64,000 bases of DNA. It comes from an uncultured Flavobacterium sp. GTDB lineage: Bacteria > Bacteroidota > Bacteroidia > Flavobacteriales > Flavobacteriaceae. How positions within the stretch are numbered: the first letter of the stretch is position 1; each line of letters begins with the position of its first letter. The stretch lies in the NCBI GenBank assembly GCA_937773775.1, contig CALJVL010000024.1, positions 1 through 64,000 on the forward strand, read 5' to 3'. Under the pieces are notes generated by a model. It worked only from the letters and a program-made list of their open reading frames with translations, was not told where the DNA came from and ran no database searches. Positions 26,037 to 33,165 of this stretch are shown here, piece after piece. The position numbers were made by a program, and so were the translations under genes.

Positions 26037-26777
26037 ATGAATAGATTAAGAAAAATATTTACAAAATCCCGTTCTCCAGAAGACGGGATTTTTTTTGATG
26101 CTATCCAAACTATTTTAGGGTTTCCCCCTAAAAACTTAGATCATTATAGAAAAGCATTTACCCACCGTTCTTCCAGTAGACTTGACCAAGCGGGCAACGT
26201 AATAAACTATGAACGCCTAGAGTTCTTAGGCGACGCCATGTTGAGCTCGGTAATTGCAGCATATCTCTTTCGCGAAGCTCCTCACGGAGACGAGGGTTAT
26301 CTTACAAAAATGCGCTCCAAAATTGTAAGTAGAGAACACTTAAACGAATTAGGGAAAGACCTGAACTTAATCCAATTTATAGAAAGCAAGGTCCCCATAC
26401 AACATTTTGGAGAAAACATTCATGGTAACATTTTCGAATCTTTAATAGGCGCAATTTACCTTGATAGAAGTTATGTCTATTGCGAAAAGTTTATACAAAA
26501 AAGAGTTGTCGTCCCTTATGTTGACATTTCCAGATTAGAAGGCAAGGTAATTAGCTACAAAAGTTTGATTATAGAATGGTGCCAAAAAGAAAAGAAAATA
26601 TTCCATTATGATATTTTTGAAGACAACGCAATCGATGGGCAACGTCTATTTGGAGTAAAATTAAGCATCGATGGCAAAGTAATTGCAAAAGCTAGAGCGA
26701 CTTCAAAAAAGAAAGCAGAAGAGAAAGCATCCCAACGTGCCTTTTTTGCTTTTCAAGATAAAATGGATAAAAAATAA
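26037..26777 (+). CDS. rnc: Ribonuclease III
   Basis: Double-stranded-RNA endonuclease for rRNA and mRNA processing. The 246 residues contain the signature NYERLEFLGDAMLSSVIAAYLF (Glu/Asp metal ligands) and GNIFESLIGAIYLDRSY (second Asp/Glu pair). The C-terminal dsRNA-binding domain runs from SYKSLIIEWCQKEKKIFHY to KARATSKKKAEEKASQRAFF. It is 5 nt downstream of fabF. Confidence 0.96.
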   Translation: MNRLRKIFTKSRSPEDGIFFDAIQTILGFPPKNLDHYRKAFTHRSSSRLDQAGNVINYERLEFLGDAMLSSVIAAYLFREAPHGDEGYLTKMRSKIVSREHLNELGKDLNLIQFIESKVPIQHFGENIHGNIFESLIGAIYLDRSYVYCEKFIQKRVVVPYVDISRLEGKVISYKSLIIEWCQKEKKIFHYDIFEDNAIDGQRLFGVKLSIDGKVIAKARATSKKKAEEKASQRAFFAFQDKMDKK

Positions 26778-26891
26778 TATCCTTTTACTTAAAGCTACAA
26801 CGTTTTCGTTAGTAAATCAACTAAAACATGCTGGTTTAGTGCATCATACCTTCATTAGATATACTATATTTACAACTTATTTTATCATGAA

Positions 26892-27381
26892 ATGGCTATT
26901 CACAAACTGGATCTTGGCGACTTCGACGAAATAGATTACAATCTTATTGCTATTCATACTTCATTAGAAGATTTTCGATTAGCCTATTTCATCAATCAAA
27001 AACTGCCTATAAATTTAAGCAAAAGTAAGGATGAAGTTCAAATTAGTATAAAAGAAGGCGAGACAAATTTTTCCAGGTTTCATTATTATGACCTAGAAAA
27101 AGTAGTTTCTTGGAATTTGGTTCAGAATAAAAACGAAGTGTACCAACAAAAAAAAGAAACACTCCATAATTTATTTTCAAATATAACCATGGAAACTGCC
27201 ACAAAAGTATTCTTGCTACCAGAATTTAAAAAAGCAGATTTTTTTTTTAAAAATTGATAACACCGAAGACACTATAGATGTGTCAAAAATAAAGATAATA
27301 TTAAATACCATTGATCATATATCTGCTATATATACCGTAGATACCAATCAAATAAAATCGAAAAACAATTTAATTTTTTAA
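26892..27381 (+). pseudogene. IPExxxVDY-family protein, frameshifted in a 10-T run
   Basis: The ORF track ends at 27257 (121 aa). The family is normally ~155-160 aa and ends further on. Starting at ATG 26892 (MAIHKLDLGDFDEIDY), the reading is normal up to LLPEFKKADFF at a run of ten T (27239-27248). Removing one T puts it back in the frame LKIDNTEDTIDVSKIKIILN through to IKSKNNLIF, stopping at 27379-27381, 5 nt before pyk. The motif LLPEFKKAD is the family's IPExxxVDY signature in slightly diverged form. The function is unknown, but rnc-this-pyk order is conserved in flavobacteria. The extra T may be a sequencing error, true decay or a slippery run. Confidence 0.8.
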
Positions 27382-27386
27382 TACAA

Positions 27387-28817
27387 ATGATTACAAACAA
27401 AAAAACAAAAATTGTAGCCACACTTGGACCTGCATGTAGTACTAGAGAAATCATAAAAGACATGATTGACGCGGGTGTGAATGTGTTCAGGGTTAATTTC
27501 TCTCACGCAGATTATGCAGATGTTAAAGAAAAAATTCAAATCATCAGAGGCCTCAATGATGAATACGGCTATACGACAGCAATACTTGGAGATTTACAAG
27601 GACCAAAACTTCGCGTAGGAGTTATGGGTGAAGGGGTTGTAGTAAATGATGGAGATTTAATAACCTTCACTACCGCAGAAGACATTATTGGAACTGCCCA
27701 AAAAGTATTCATGAAATACAAGAATTTTCCAAATGATGTTAATCCGGGGGAGAGAATTTTATTGGATGACGGAAAGCTAATTTTTGAAATTGTTGAAACA
27801 GATAAGAAAACAGAAGTTGTTGCAAGAGTAATACAAGGTGGTGAACTGAAGTCTAAAAAAGGAGTTAATCTGCCCAACACAAAAATATCACTTCCTGCAA
27901 TGACAGAAAAAGATATTGCCGATGCTATTTTTGCCATTGAACAACAAGTCGACTGGATTGCCCTTTCCTTTGTAAAAACACCACAAGATTTAAAAGACTT
28001 GCAAGATTTGATTGCAGAGCATTCTGAACATAAAATTCCAATTATAGCTAAAATCGAAATGCCGGAAGCCTTGGAAAACATCGACAAGATAGTTGCTTAT
28101 TGTGATGCATTAATGGTTGCACGTGGAGATCTTGGTGTTGAACTTCCTGCTCACGAAGTTCCACTTGTTCAAAAAGAATTGATTCGCAAAGCCAAAATGG
28201 CTCGAATTCCTGTAATTGTGGCCACGCAAATGATGGAAACGATGATTACTAGTTTGACCCCTACAAGAGCTGAGGTAAATGATGTTGCCAACTCAGTAAT
28301 GGATGGTGCTGACGCGGTAATGCTTTCCGGTGAAACAGCTACTGGTAATTATCCTGTCCAAGTAATCGAAAAAATGACACAAATCATTAAAGCGGTTGAA
28401 GACTCTCCACTAATTACTGTACCGCAAAACACCCCACAAATAAAAACAAAACGTTTTATTACTAAAACAATTTGTCGCCACGCCGCACTTATGGCAAATG
28501 CCATTAACGCAAAAGCTATTTGTACCTTGACTAATAGTGGTTACACCGCTTTCCAAATTTCAGCGTGGAGGCCATCAGCTTATATCTTAGTTTTTACGTC
28601 TAATAAAAGAATCTTGACACAATTAAGTTTATTGTGGGGAGTGAAATCATATTACTACGACAAAGTAGTCAGTACTGACGCAACCGTCATGGATATAAAC
28701 GACATTGTAAAAGAAAAAGGATACGTAACTCAAGGAGACTTCCTTATTAATTTAGCGGCTATGCCTATTAAAGAAAAAGGAATGGTAAATACCATGAGAG
28801 TTTCGGAAATAGAATAA
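27387..28817 (+). CDS. pyk: Pyruvate kinase
   Basis: Last ATP-forming step of glycolysis. The 476-residue length is normal. TKIVATLGPACSTREIIKDM is the start and VNFSHADYADVKEKI carries substrate residues. DLQGPKLRVG, MTEKDIADAIF and IIAKIEMPEALENID form the barrel. MVARGDLGVELPAHEVPLVQ is the catalytic signature and MLSGETATGNYPV the phosphate site. The gene is 5 nt downstream of the IPExxxVDY frame and probably co-transcribed with it. Confidence 0.97.
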   Translation: MITNKKTKIVATLGPACSTREIIKDMIDAGVNVFRVNFSHADYADVKEKIQIIRGLNDEYGYTTAILGDLQGPKLRVGVMGEGVVVNDGDLITFTTAEDIIGTAQKVFMKYKNFPNDVNPGERILLDDGKLIFEIVETDKKTEVVARVIQGGELKSKKGVNLPNTKISLPAMTEKDIADAIFAIEQQVDWIALSFVKTPQDLKDLQDLIAEHSEHKIPIIAKIEMPEALENIDKIVAYCDALMVARGDLGVELPAHEVPLVQKELIRKAKMARIPVIVATQMMETMITSLTPTRAEVNDVANSVMDGADAVMLSGETATGNYPVQVIEKMTQIIKAVEDSPLITVPQNTPQIKTKRFITKTICRHAALMANAINAKAICTLTNSGYTAFQISAWRPSAYILVFTSNKRILTQLSLLWGVKSYYYDKVVSTDATVMDINDIVKEKGYVTQGDFLINLAAMPIKEKGMVNTMRVSEIE

Positions 28818-28837
28818 GTTCAAGATAATCAAAATAC

Positions 28838-28877
28838 AATCCGTCTGTTTAATAACTAAACAAGACGGATTTTTTTG
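28838..28877 (+). terminator. Terminator of pyk
   Basis: AATCCGTCT pairs with AGACGGATT (plus inner GTTT/AAAC pairing), followed by seven T. Confidence 0.88.
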
Positions 28878-28905
28878 TACCTAATTTTTTTTTAATTTAT
28901 CTTTG
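28875..28905 (+). promoter_or_regulatory. Promoter of the Bax-inhibitor-1 family gene
   Basis: TTG (28875-28877) and TATCTTTG (28898-28905) are 20 nt apart. The -7 box overlaps the TTG at 28903 that the ORF track takes as a start, so the ATG at 28927 is the likely start. The -33 box lies directly in the T-run of the pyk terminator. Confidence 0.6.
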
Positions 28906-28926
28906 CGCAAAATAAATCCATCCACA

Positions 28927-29700
28927 ATGAGTTTCAAATCGAAGAATCCTTTTTTAACTAACAGATCTTTTTCTGCGACAACTACTTCCAGAAAAGAAGA
29001 GGCACATCAAGTATCTGTTATAGATTATAACCAGGAAATGACCTTGTCTGGCACCATCAATAAAACTTTAATTCTCTTTTTATTGCTTGCCGCATCAGCC
29101 ATGGTGATTTGGTGGATGACTTTTAATGGCACGAATCCTATTGTTCCAACGATCGGAGGTGCTATTGTAGGTTTAATTTTGGTAGTGATTGCTGCTTTCA
29201 AACCACAACACTCTCCTTACTTAGCACCCGGATACGCATTATTTGAGGGCTTGTTTATCGGCGGAATTTCGGCAATTTTCGAAACTATGTATCCTGGAAT
29301 AGTAATACAGGCAGTTGGAGCCACTTTTGTCACTTTTGTTGTCTGTTTAGGTCTGTATAGATATAGAATTGTAAAAGTAACCGAGCAGTTCAAATCAGTG
29401 GTAGTTGCGGCCACACTTGCTATTGCAACCTACTATCTAATTTCGTGGGTGTTTTCTATGTTTACAAGCTTCCAGCCAGTTCACCAAGGTAACTCCATGA
29501 TGAGTATCGGAATTAGTGTCTTTGTAATTATAATCGCCGCTTTAAATTTATTCTTAGATTTTGACAGAATAGAAAAAGGAGTTGAACAAAAAATGCCAAA
29601 ATTCATGGAATGGTACGGTGCAATGGGATTGATGGTTACCTTAGTTTGGCTATACATTGAGTTTTTACGTCTACTATCAAAACTGAATAATAAAAACTAA
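28927..29700 (+). CDS. Bax inhibitor-1/YccA family membrane protein
   Basis: The chosen start MSFKSKNPFLTNRSF gives 257 aa. A soluble N-terminus of about 45 residues is followed by seven hydrophobic segments (LILFLLLAASAMVIWWM, VPTIGGAIVGLILVVIAAF, YALFEGLFIGGISAIF, and so on). The final segment is GLMVTLVWLYIEFLRLLSKL, including the family's LDFDRIEKG acidic region just before it. This is the Bacteroidota 'Bax inhibitor-1/YccA family' arrangement. The family includes putative calcium-leak or protease-regulating proteins. The role here is unknown. Confidence 0.9.
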   Translation: MSFKSKNPFLTNRSFSATTTSRKEEAHQVSVIDYNQEMTLSGTINKTLILFLLLAASAMVIWWMTFNGTNPIVPTIGGAIVGLILVVIAAFKPQHSPYLAPGYALFEGLFIGGISAIFETMYPGIVIQAVGATFVTFVVCLGLYRYRIVKVTEQFKSVVVAATLAIATYYLISWVFSMFTSFQPVHQGNSMMSIGISVFVIIIAALNLFLDFDRIEKGVEQKMPKFMEWYGAMGLMVTLVWLYIEFLRLLSKLNNKN

Positions 29701-29725
29701 TTAAAATACTAATCTGAAACCCTAA

Positions 29726-29757
29726 AAAACCTTTCTCAATCGGAAAGGTTTTTTTTT
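29726..29757. terminator. Bidirectional terminator, Bax-inhibitor-1 gene / PAS gene
   Basis: AAAACCTTTC pairs with GAAAGGTTTT with a 7-nt loop and a long T-run. The flanking genes are convergent; the T-run reaches the stop of the PAS gene. Confidence 0.85.
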
Positions 29758-30274
29758 ATGCTGCCTTTTCAAAAGCTATATAGTGTCTGAGTCGCCCTTT
29801 TATATCAAAAACAGGATAACCCTTTATTAGACAAGCGTAAACCTCTCCGTTCTTTTTATAATTTAAAACCGTTTTTTCAAAAGATTGTTGTAATTTGATT
29901 GCAGCACTTATTTCCCTCGAAATAATGCTGTCGGTCACTTCACCTTGAAACATTTTTGGACTTTTCCCCATCACTTCAGTTGCCGAATAACCATTCATTT
30001 TCTTTATGTTCTGTGAAGCAAAAACGATAGTTAACTTAGCATCTGTGACTACTATTACATCTTCTTTTATAGGTGCTTCAATATCCCAATCTGAACAAAG
30101 TGCCCAATTATTTCTCAACGCCATACCTTTAAGGTCACGCAAATCACAAAGCGATTGCTTCAATTCATTTACAAATTGATAATGAAATTCTGAAGAAATA
30201 ACTGGAAGGGATTTAATTCGTAATTCCTTGTTATATTTAACAATAGCCTCTTCATATTGTTTTAAATCACTCAT
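29756..30274 (-). CDS. PAS-domain protein
   Basis: A 172-residue protein starting at MSDLKQYEEAIVKYNK (ATG at 30274). The longer ORF in the track starts at a TTG inside a TACTTTTG -7 box (plus-strand 30293-30300), so it is rejected. An N-terminal helix is followed by a PAS fold: VIVVTDAKLTIVFASQNIKKMNGYSATE, GKSPKMFQGEVTDSI, FEKTVLNYKKNGEVYACLIKG, and IKGRLRHYIAFEKA. The GKSPKMFQGE stretch is typical of PAS/LOV-like sensor modules, but the Cys needed for flavin adduct chemistry in LOV is not present. It has no output domain, so it is a single-module sensor or partner. The ligand is unknown. Confidence 0.8.
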   Translation of the reverse strand: MSDLKQYEEAIVKYNKELRIKSLPVISSEFHYQFVNELKQSLCDLRDLKGMALRNNWALCSDWDIEAPIKEDVIVVTDAKLTIVFASQNIKKMNGYSATEVMGKSPKMFQGEVTDSIISREISAAIKLQQSFEKTVLNYKKNGEVYACLIKGYPVFDIKGRLRHYIAFEKAA

Positions 30275-30368
30275 TTTATTTATTGTTTGGCTCAAAAGTA
30301 ATTTTTTCTATATACAAAAAAAAAGAAATCAAGCGATTTAACCATTGTTGAACGATTATTTCACCAAA

Positions 30369-31451
30369 TTAAAAAGCGAACCTTAACTGCACAACCCGGA
30401 ATTTCTTTTCTTCTGTATTTAAGTTACTTAACGAAATCCCTAGTAGCCGTACAGAATCTTTCATGCGTTCTTGATACAAGAGCTCTTTTACTATCTCTAA
30501 AATTAGACCTTTATCTGAAATAAAATACGGAACTGTCTTACTGCGAGTTTGTTGTGCGAAATTACTGTATTTTATCTTTAAGGTAATCGTTTTGCCAGCG
30601 ACCTTGTGCTTACTTAATCTTTTTTCTAGTGTAATCGCAATGCTCTCTAATTTTTCTATCATAAATATTTCTGAGGAAAGATTGACATCAAAAGTATGCT
30701 CGGCAGCAACTGACTTTGTAATCCGATCTGATTTTACCTCGCTATTGTGGATTCCACGGACCACATTAAAGTAGAACTTCCCCGCCTTCCCAAAATGCTT
30801 TTCTAAAAATTCAAGCGACTTATTTTTCAACTCCACACCGGTGAAAATTCCGAGCTGGTACATTTTTTCTGTGGTAACTTTACCTACACCATAAAATTTG
30901 CGAATGGGCAACTCTTCCAGAAATGAAATAACTTCATCTGGATTAACTGTTTTTTGACCATTTGGTTTATTATAATCACTGGCTATTTTAGCAACGAATT
31001 TATTAATTGAAATCCCTGCGGAAGCCGTTAAACCAAGCTCGCTAAAAATTCGTCCCCTGATCTCTTCTGCCAATAAACTGGCACTAGGATTTCCTTTTCT
31101 ATTTTGGGTAACGTCTAAATATGCCTCATCAAGCGAGAGCGGTTCAACCAAGTCCGTGTACTCATGAAAAATTTCCTGAATCTTGCTTGAAATTTCCTTA
31201 TATCTATCAAACCTCGGCTTAACAAAAATAATCTCAGGGCAGTACTTTTTAGCCATCACACCACTGATAGCGCTCCTGACCCCAAACTTCCTTGCCTCAT
31301 AGCTTGCCGCAGCGACGACGCCCCTGCTCTCTGACCCACCTACTGCAACGGGCTTGCCACGCAATTTTGGATTGTCCATTTGCTCCACAGAAGCATAAAA
31401 AGCATCCATATCGATGTGAATAATTTTCCTATTTTTAGTGTTATCAGGCAT
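30369..31451 (-). CDS. dinB: DNA polymerase IV (Y-family)
   Basis: Error-prone translesion polymerase. The 360-residue length is standard. The palm starts IIHIDMDAFYASVEQMDNP (catalytic Asp and steric gate), SYEARKFGVRSAISGVMAKK is the fingers, and LSLDEAYLDVTQ is the catalytic DE pair. ASAGISINKFVAKIASDYNKP and IRKFYGVGKVTTEKMYQLGI (thumb HhH) follow. The little-finger domain is the C-terminal 120 residues. No beta-clamp motif can be confidently assigned at the end. Confidence 0.95.
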   Translation of the reverse strand: MPDNTKNRKIIHIDMDAFYASVEQMDNPKLRGKPVAVGGSESRGVVAAASYEARKFGVRSAISGVMAKKYCPEIIFVKPRFDRYKEISSKIQEIFHEYTDLVEPLSLDEAYLDVTQNRKGNPSASLLAEEIRGRIFSELGLTASAGISINKFVAKIASDYNKPNGQKTVNPDEVISFLEELPIRKFYGVGKVTTEKMYQLGIFTGVELKNKSLEFLEKHFGKAGKFYFNVVRGIHNSEVKSDRITKSVAAEHTFDVNLSSEIFMIEKLESIAITLEKRLSKHKVAGKTITLKIKYSNFAQQTRSKTVPYFISDKGLILEIVKELLYQERMKDSVRLLGISLSNLNTEEKKFRVVQLRFAF

Positions 31452-31587
31452 GACACAAATTTAACCCCCTTTTATATATAATGAGAGCTCGTCCGTTAAA
31501 ATATTTGATATATTTGGAGAACTCCACCAGCACAAATGTAGACCAACGCTTTTGGAAATTCCTAATACGCCGCAAACTTAGCACCAT

Positions 31588-32058
31588 ATGATAGAAATAG
31601 AAAGAAAATTTTTGGTTAAAACCCATTCGTTCAAGACAGCTGCTTTTCGCCAAAACCGAATTGCACAAGGGTATTTGAGCTCAGTGCCGGAGCGAACAGT
31701 GCGAGTACGAATAAAGGGAGACAAAGGATATCTTACTATTAAAGGAATAACAAATAAGACCGGCATGTCCCGTTTTGAATGGGAAAAAGAAATTCCTATT
31801 GGTGAAGCCAAAAGCCTACTGCTTTTATGCGAAAAAGGAACCATCGACAAAACTCGATATGAAGTAAAAGTGGGCAAACATATCTATGAAATAGACGAAT
31901 TTTACAAAGAAAATGAAGGCTTAATCATAGCAGAAATAGAACTTCAATCTGAAGGAGAAGCTTTTGAAAAACCAAGCTGGCTTGGACAAGAAGTAACGAA
32001 TGACAAACGTTATTATAATTCTAACTTAAGTATGAATCCTTACACAAGCTGGCAATAA
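31588..32058 (+). CDS. CYTH-domain protein (triphosphate tunnel metalloenzyme family)
   Basis: A 156-residue protein starting MIEIERKFLVKTHSF, with the ExExK signature (EIERK). RTVRVRIKGDKGYLTIKG and KTRYEVKVGKHIYEIDEFY are the basic/acidic strand pairs of the tunnel. EGLIIAEIELQSEGEAFEKP carries the C-terminal acidic strand. The family includes inorganic triphosphatases and adenylate cyclases; short bacterial members are often triphosphatases. The specific substrate is unknown. It is convergent and directly abutting the RlpA-like gene. Confidence 0.88.
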   Translation: MIEIERKFLVKTHSFKTAAFRQNRIAQGYLSSVPERTVRVRIKGDKGYLTIKGITNKTGMSRFEWEKEIPIGEAKSLLLLCEKGTIDKTRYEVKVGKHIYEIDEFYKENEGLIIAEIELQSEGEAFEKPSWLGQEVTNDKRYYNSNLSMNPYTSWQ

Positions 32059-32556
32059 CTATTTTTTAAATACCTCAATAGTTACATTCATTGCTCCTGC
32101 TCCTTTATTCTTAGCAATCTCCATAAAAGCTTTCTTTGAAAGATCAATTTCCCTTGATTTAACAAATGGCCCCCTATCAGTAACCTCTACGATTACGGAT
32201 ACTCCATTTGCCTCGTTGGTGATCTTTAATTTAGTTCCGAAAGCAAATTTTTTATGGGCAGCTGTATATTTATTCATGTCAAACAAAGTACCACTAGCCG
32301 TTCTTCTTCCATGGAATTTATCCGCATAATAGGAAGCGTGAACCCCTTTTTTGTAAGGAATTAGCTTCCCTATTTTTTCCTCTATAGTATCCTTTTTAAC
32401 TTCCTGCTGAAGTACGATCTCTTTTGTTTTTTTTACTGTGTCTTTAGCTACCACAGCTTTTTGAGTTGGAGATTTTTGATTATTTATAATATGACTTTGA
32501 CTACTTACCAATGCAACGATGGCAAATAGAAAAAGCGCTGTTATTGACTTTCTCAT
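32059..32556 (-). CDS. RlpA-like double-psi beta-barrel protein
   Basis: A 165-residue exported protein with an N-terminal signal (KSITALFLFAIVALVSSQS). A Lys/Thr-rich linker of about 50 residues is followed by the DPBB domain: GVHASYYADKFHGRRTASG, FDMNKYTAAHKKFAFGTKL, VSVIVEVTDRGPFVKSREIDL, and SKKAFMEIAKNKGAGAMNV. The catalytic-type Asp of VTDRGPF and His of HKKFAFGTKL are present, as in septal-ring lytic transglycosylases. The SPOR domain of E. coli RlpA is absent. The stop abuts the convergent CYTH gene. Confidence 0.88.
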   Translation of the reverse strand: MRKSITALFLFAIVALVSSQSHIINNQKSPTQKAVVAKDTVKKTKEIVLQQEVKKDTIEEKIGKLIPYKKGVHASYYADKFHGRRTASGTLFDMNKYTAAHKKFAFGTKLKITNEANGVSVIVEVTDRGPFVKSREIDLSKKAFMEIAKNKGAGAMNVTIEVFKK

Positions 32557-32610
32557 TATTAACTTTTTAATTATAAACCTCTTTAAGCAAAAACCATACC
32601 TAGATAAAAA

Positions 32611-32630
32611 AAGTCCTATTTCTAGGACTT
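32611..32630 (-). terminator. Terminator of the small four-helix membrane protein gene
   Basis: AAGTCCTA pairs with TAGGACTT with a 4-nt loop. The T-run is on the minus strand. Confidence 0.85.
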
Positions 32631-32640
32631 TTAGGTATTT

Positions 32641-33063
32641 TTAAAGCCACATCGACCATGGAATTTTACTCAAAATAAGCACCAAACCTAACCCATAAAA
32701 AACAGAAATAGCTTTAAATTTTGATTTAGATATTATCGATTTTTTATGCTTTGACCAACCAATGGTAATCAACACTATAGCGATAATATTAATTAATGGA
32801 TGTTCCAATGAAGTTAACCTTAATGCTTTGTCGGACATTTGTCCAAGAGAAGCAAAACCGAGTGGCGAAACAAAATACAATATCAATCCCACTACCAATT
32901 GGGTGTGTGTCCCTATTAGTCCGAACATCGCAATTTTTCTGTCTTTGGCAGTAAATTCCTTATTACCAACTAAGCCGACAACTGAATTTACAACCGTAAC
33001 AACCAATAATAAAAGTGCTAAATAAGCCCAACCAGAATGAAATTTTTGAATGAATTCGTACAT
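32641..33063 (-). CDS. Small four-helix membrane protein (cytochrome b-like)
   Basis: A 140-residue protein with four hydrophobic helices: WAYLALLLLVVTVVNSVVGLV, MFGLIGTHTQLVVGLILYFV, HPLINIIAIVLITIGW, and ISVFYGLGLVLILSKI. The N-terminal His (KFHSGW), the His in GTHTQ and the His before PLIN, with a C-terminal KIPWSMWL, resemble the heme-b ligand pattern of short cytochrome-b-like proteins. Heme binding is only inferred. It has its own terminator. Confidence 0.6.
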   Translation of the reverse strand: MYEFIQKFHSGWAYLALLLLVVTVVNSVVGLVGNKEFTAKDRKIAMFGLIGTHTQLVVGLILYFVSPLGFASLGQMSDKALRLTSLEHPLINIIAIVLITIGWSKHKKSIISKSKFKAISVFYGLGLVLILSKIPWSMWL

Positions 33064-33115
33064 GTAAAAGTATTTTTTGTTTTAACAAATATAAGTAAAA
33101 AAGGAATAAAAAAAA

Positions 33116-33141
33116 CGGCATTACACTTAAAGTGCATGCCG
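33116..33141 (-). terminator. Terminator of the first TonB-dependent receptor gene
   Basis: CGGCAT pairs with ATGCCG around an inner CACTT/AAGTG pair. The T-run is on the minus strand, and it lies 25 nt past the stop at 33166. Confidence 0.75.
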
Positions 33142-33165
33142 CCTTTAAGTATTTAAAACTAAGCT

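Noticed and set aside
26683-26934. 83-aa plus-strand ORF between rnc and IPExxxVDY
   Set aside because: It is an out-of-frame continuation of rnc and the next leader; composition is not coding-like.
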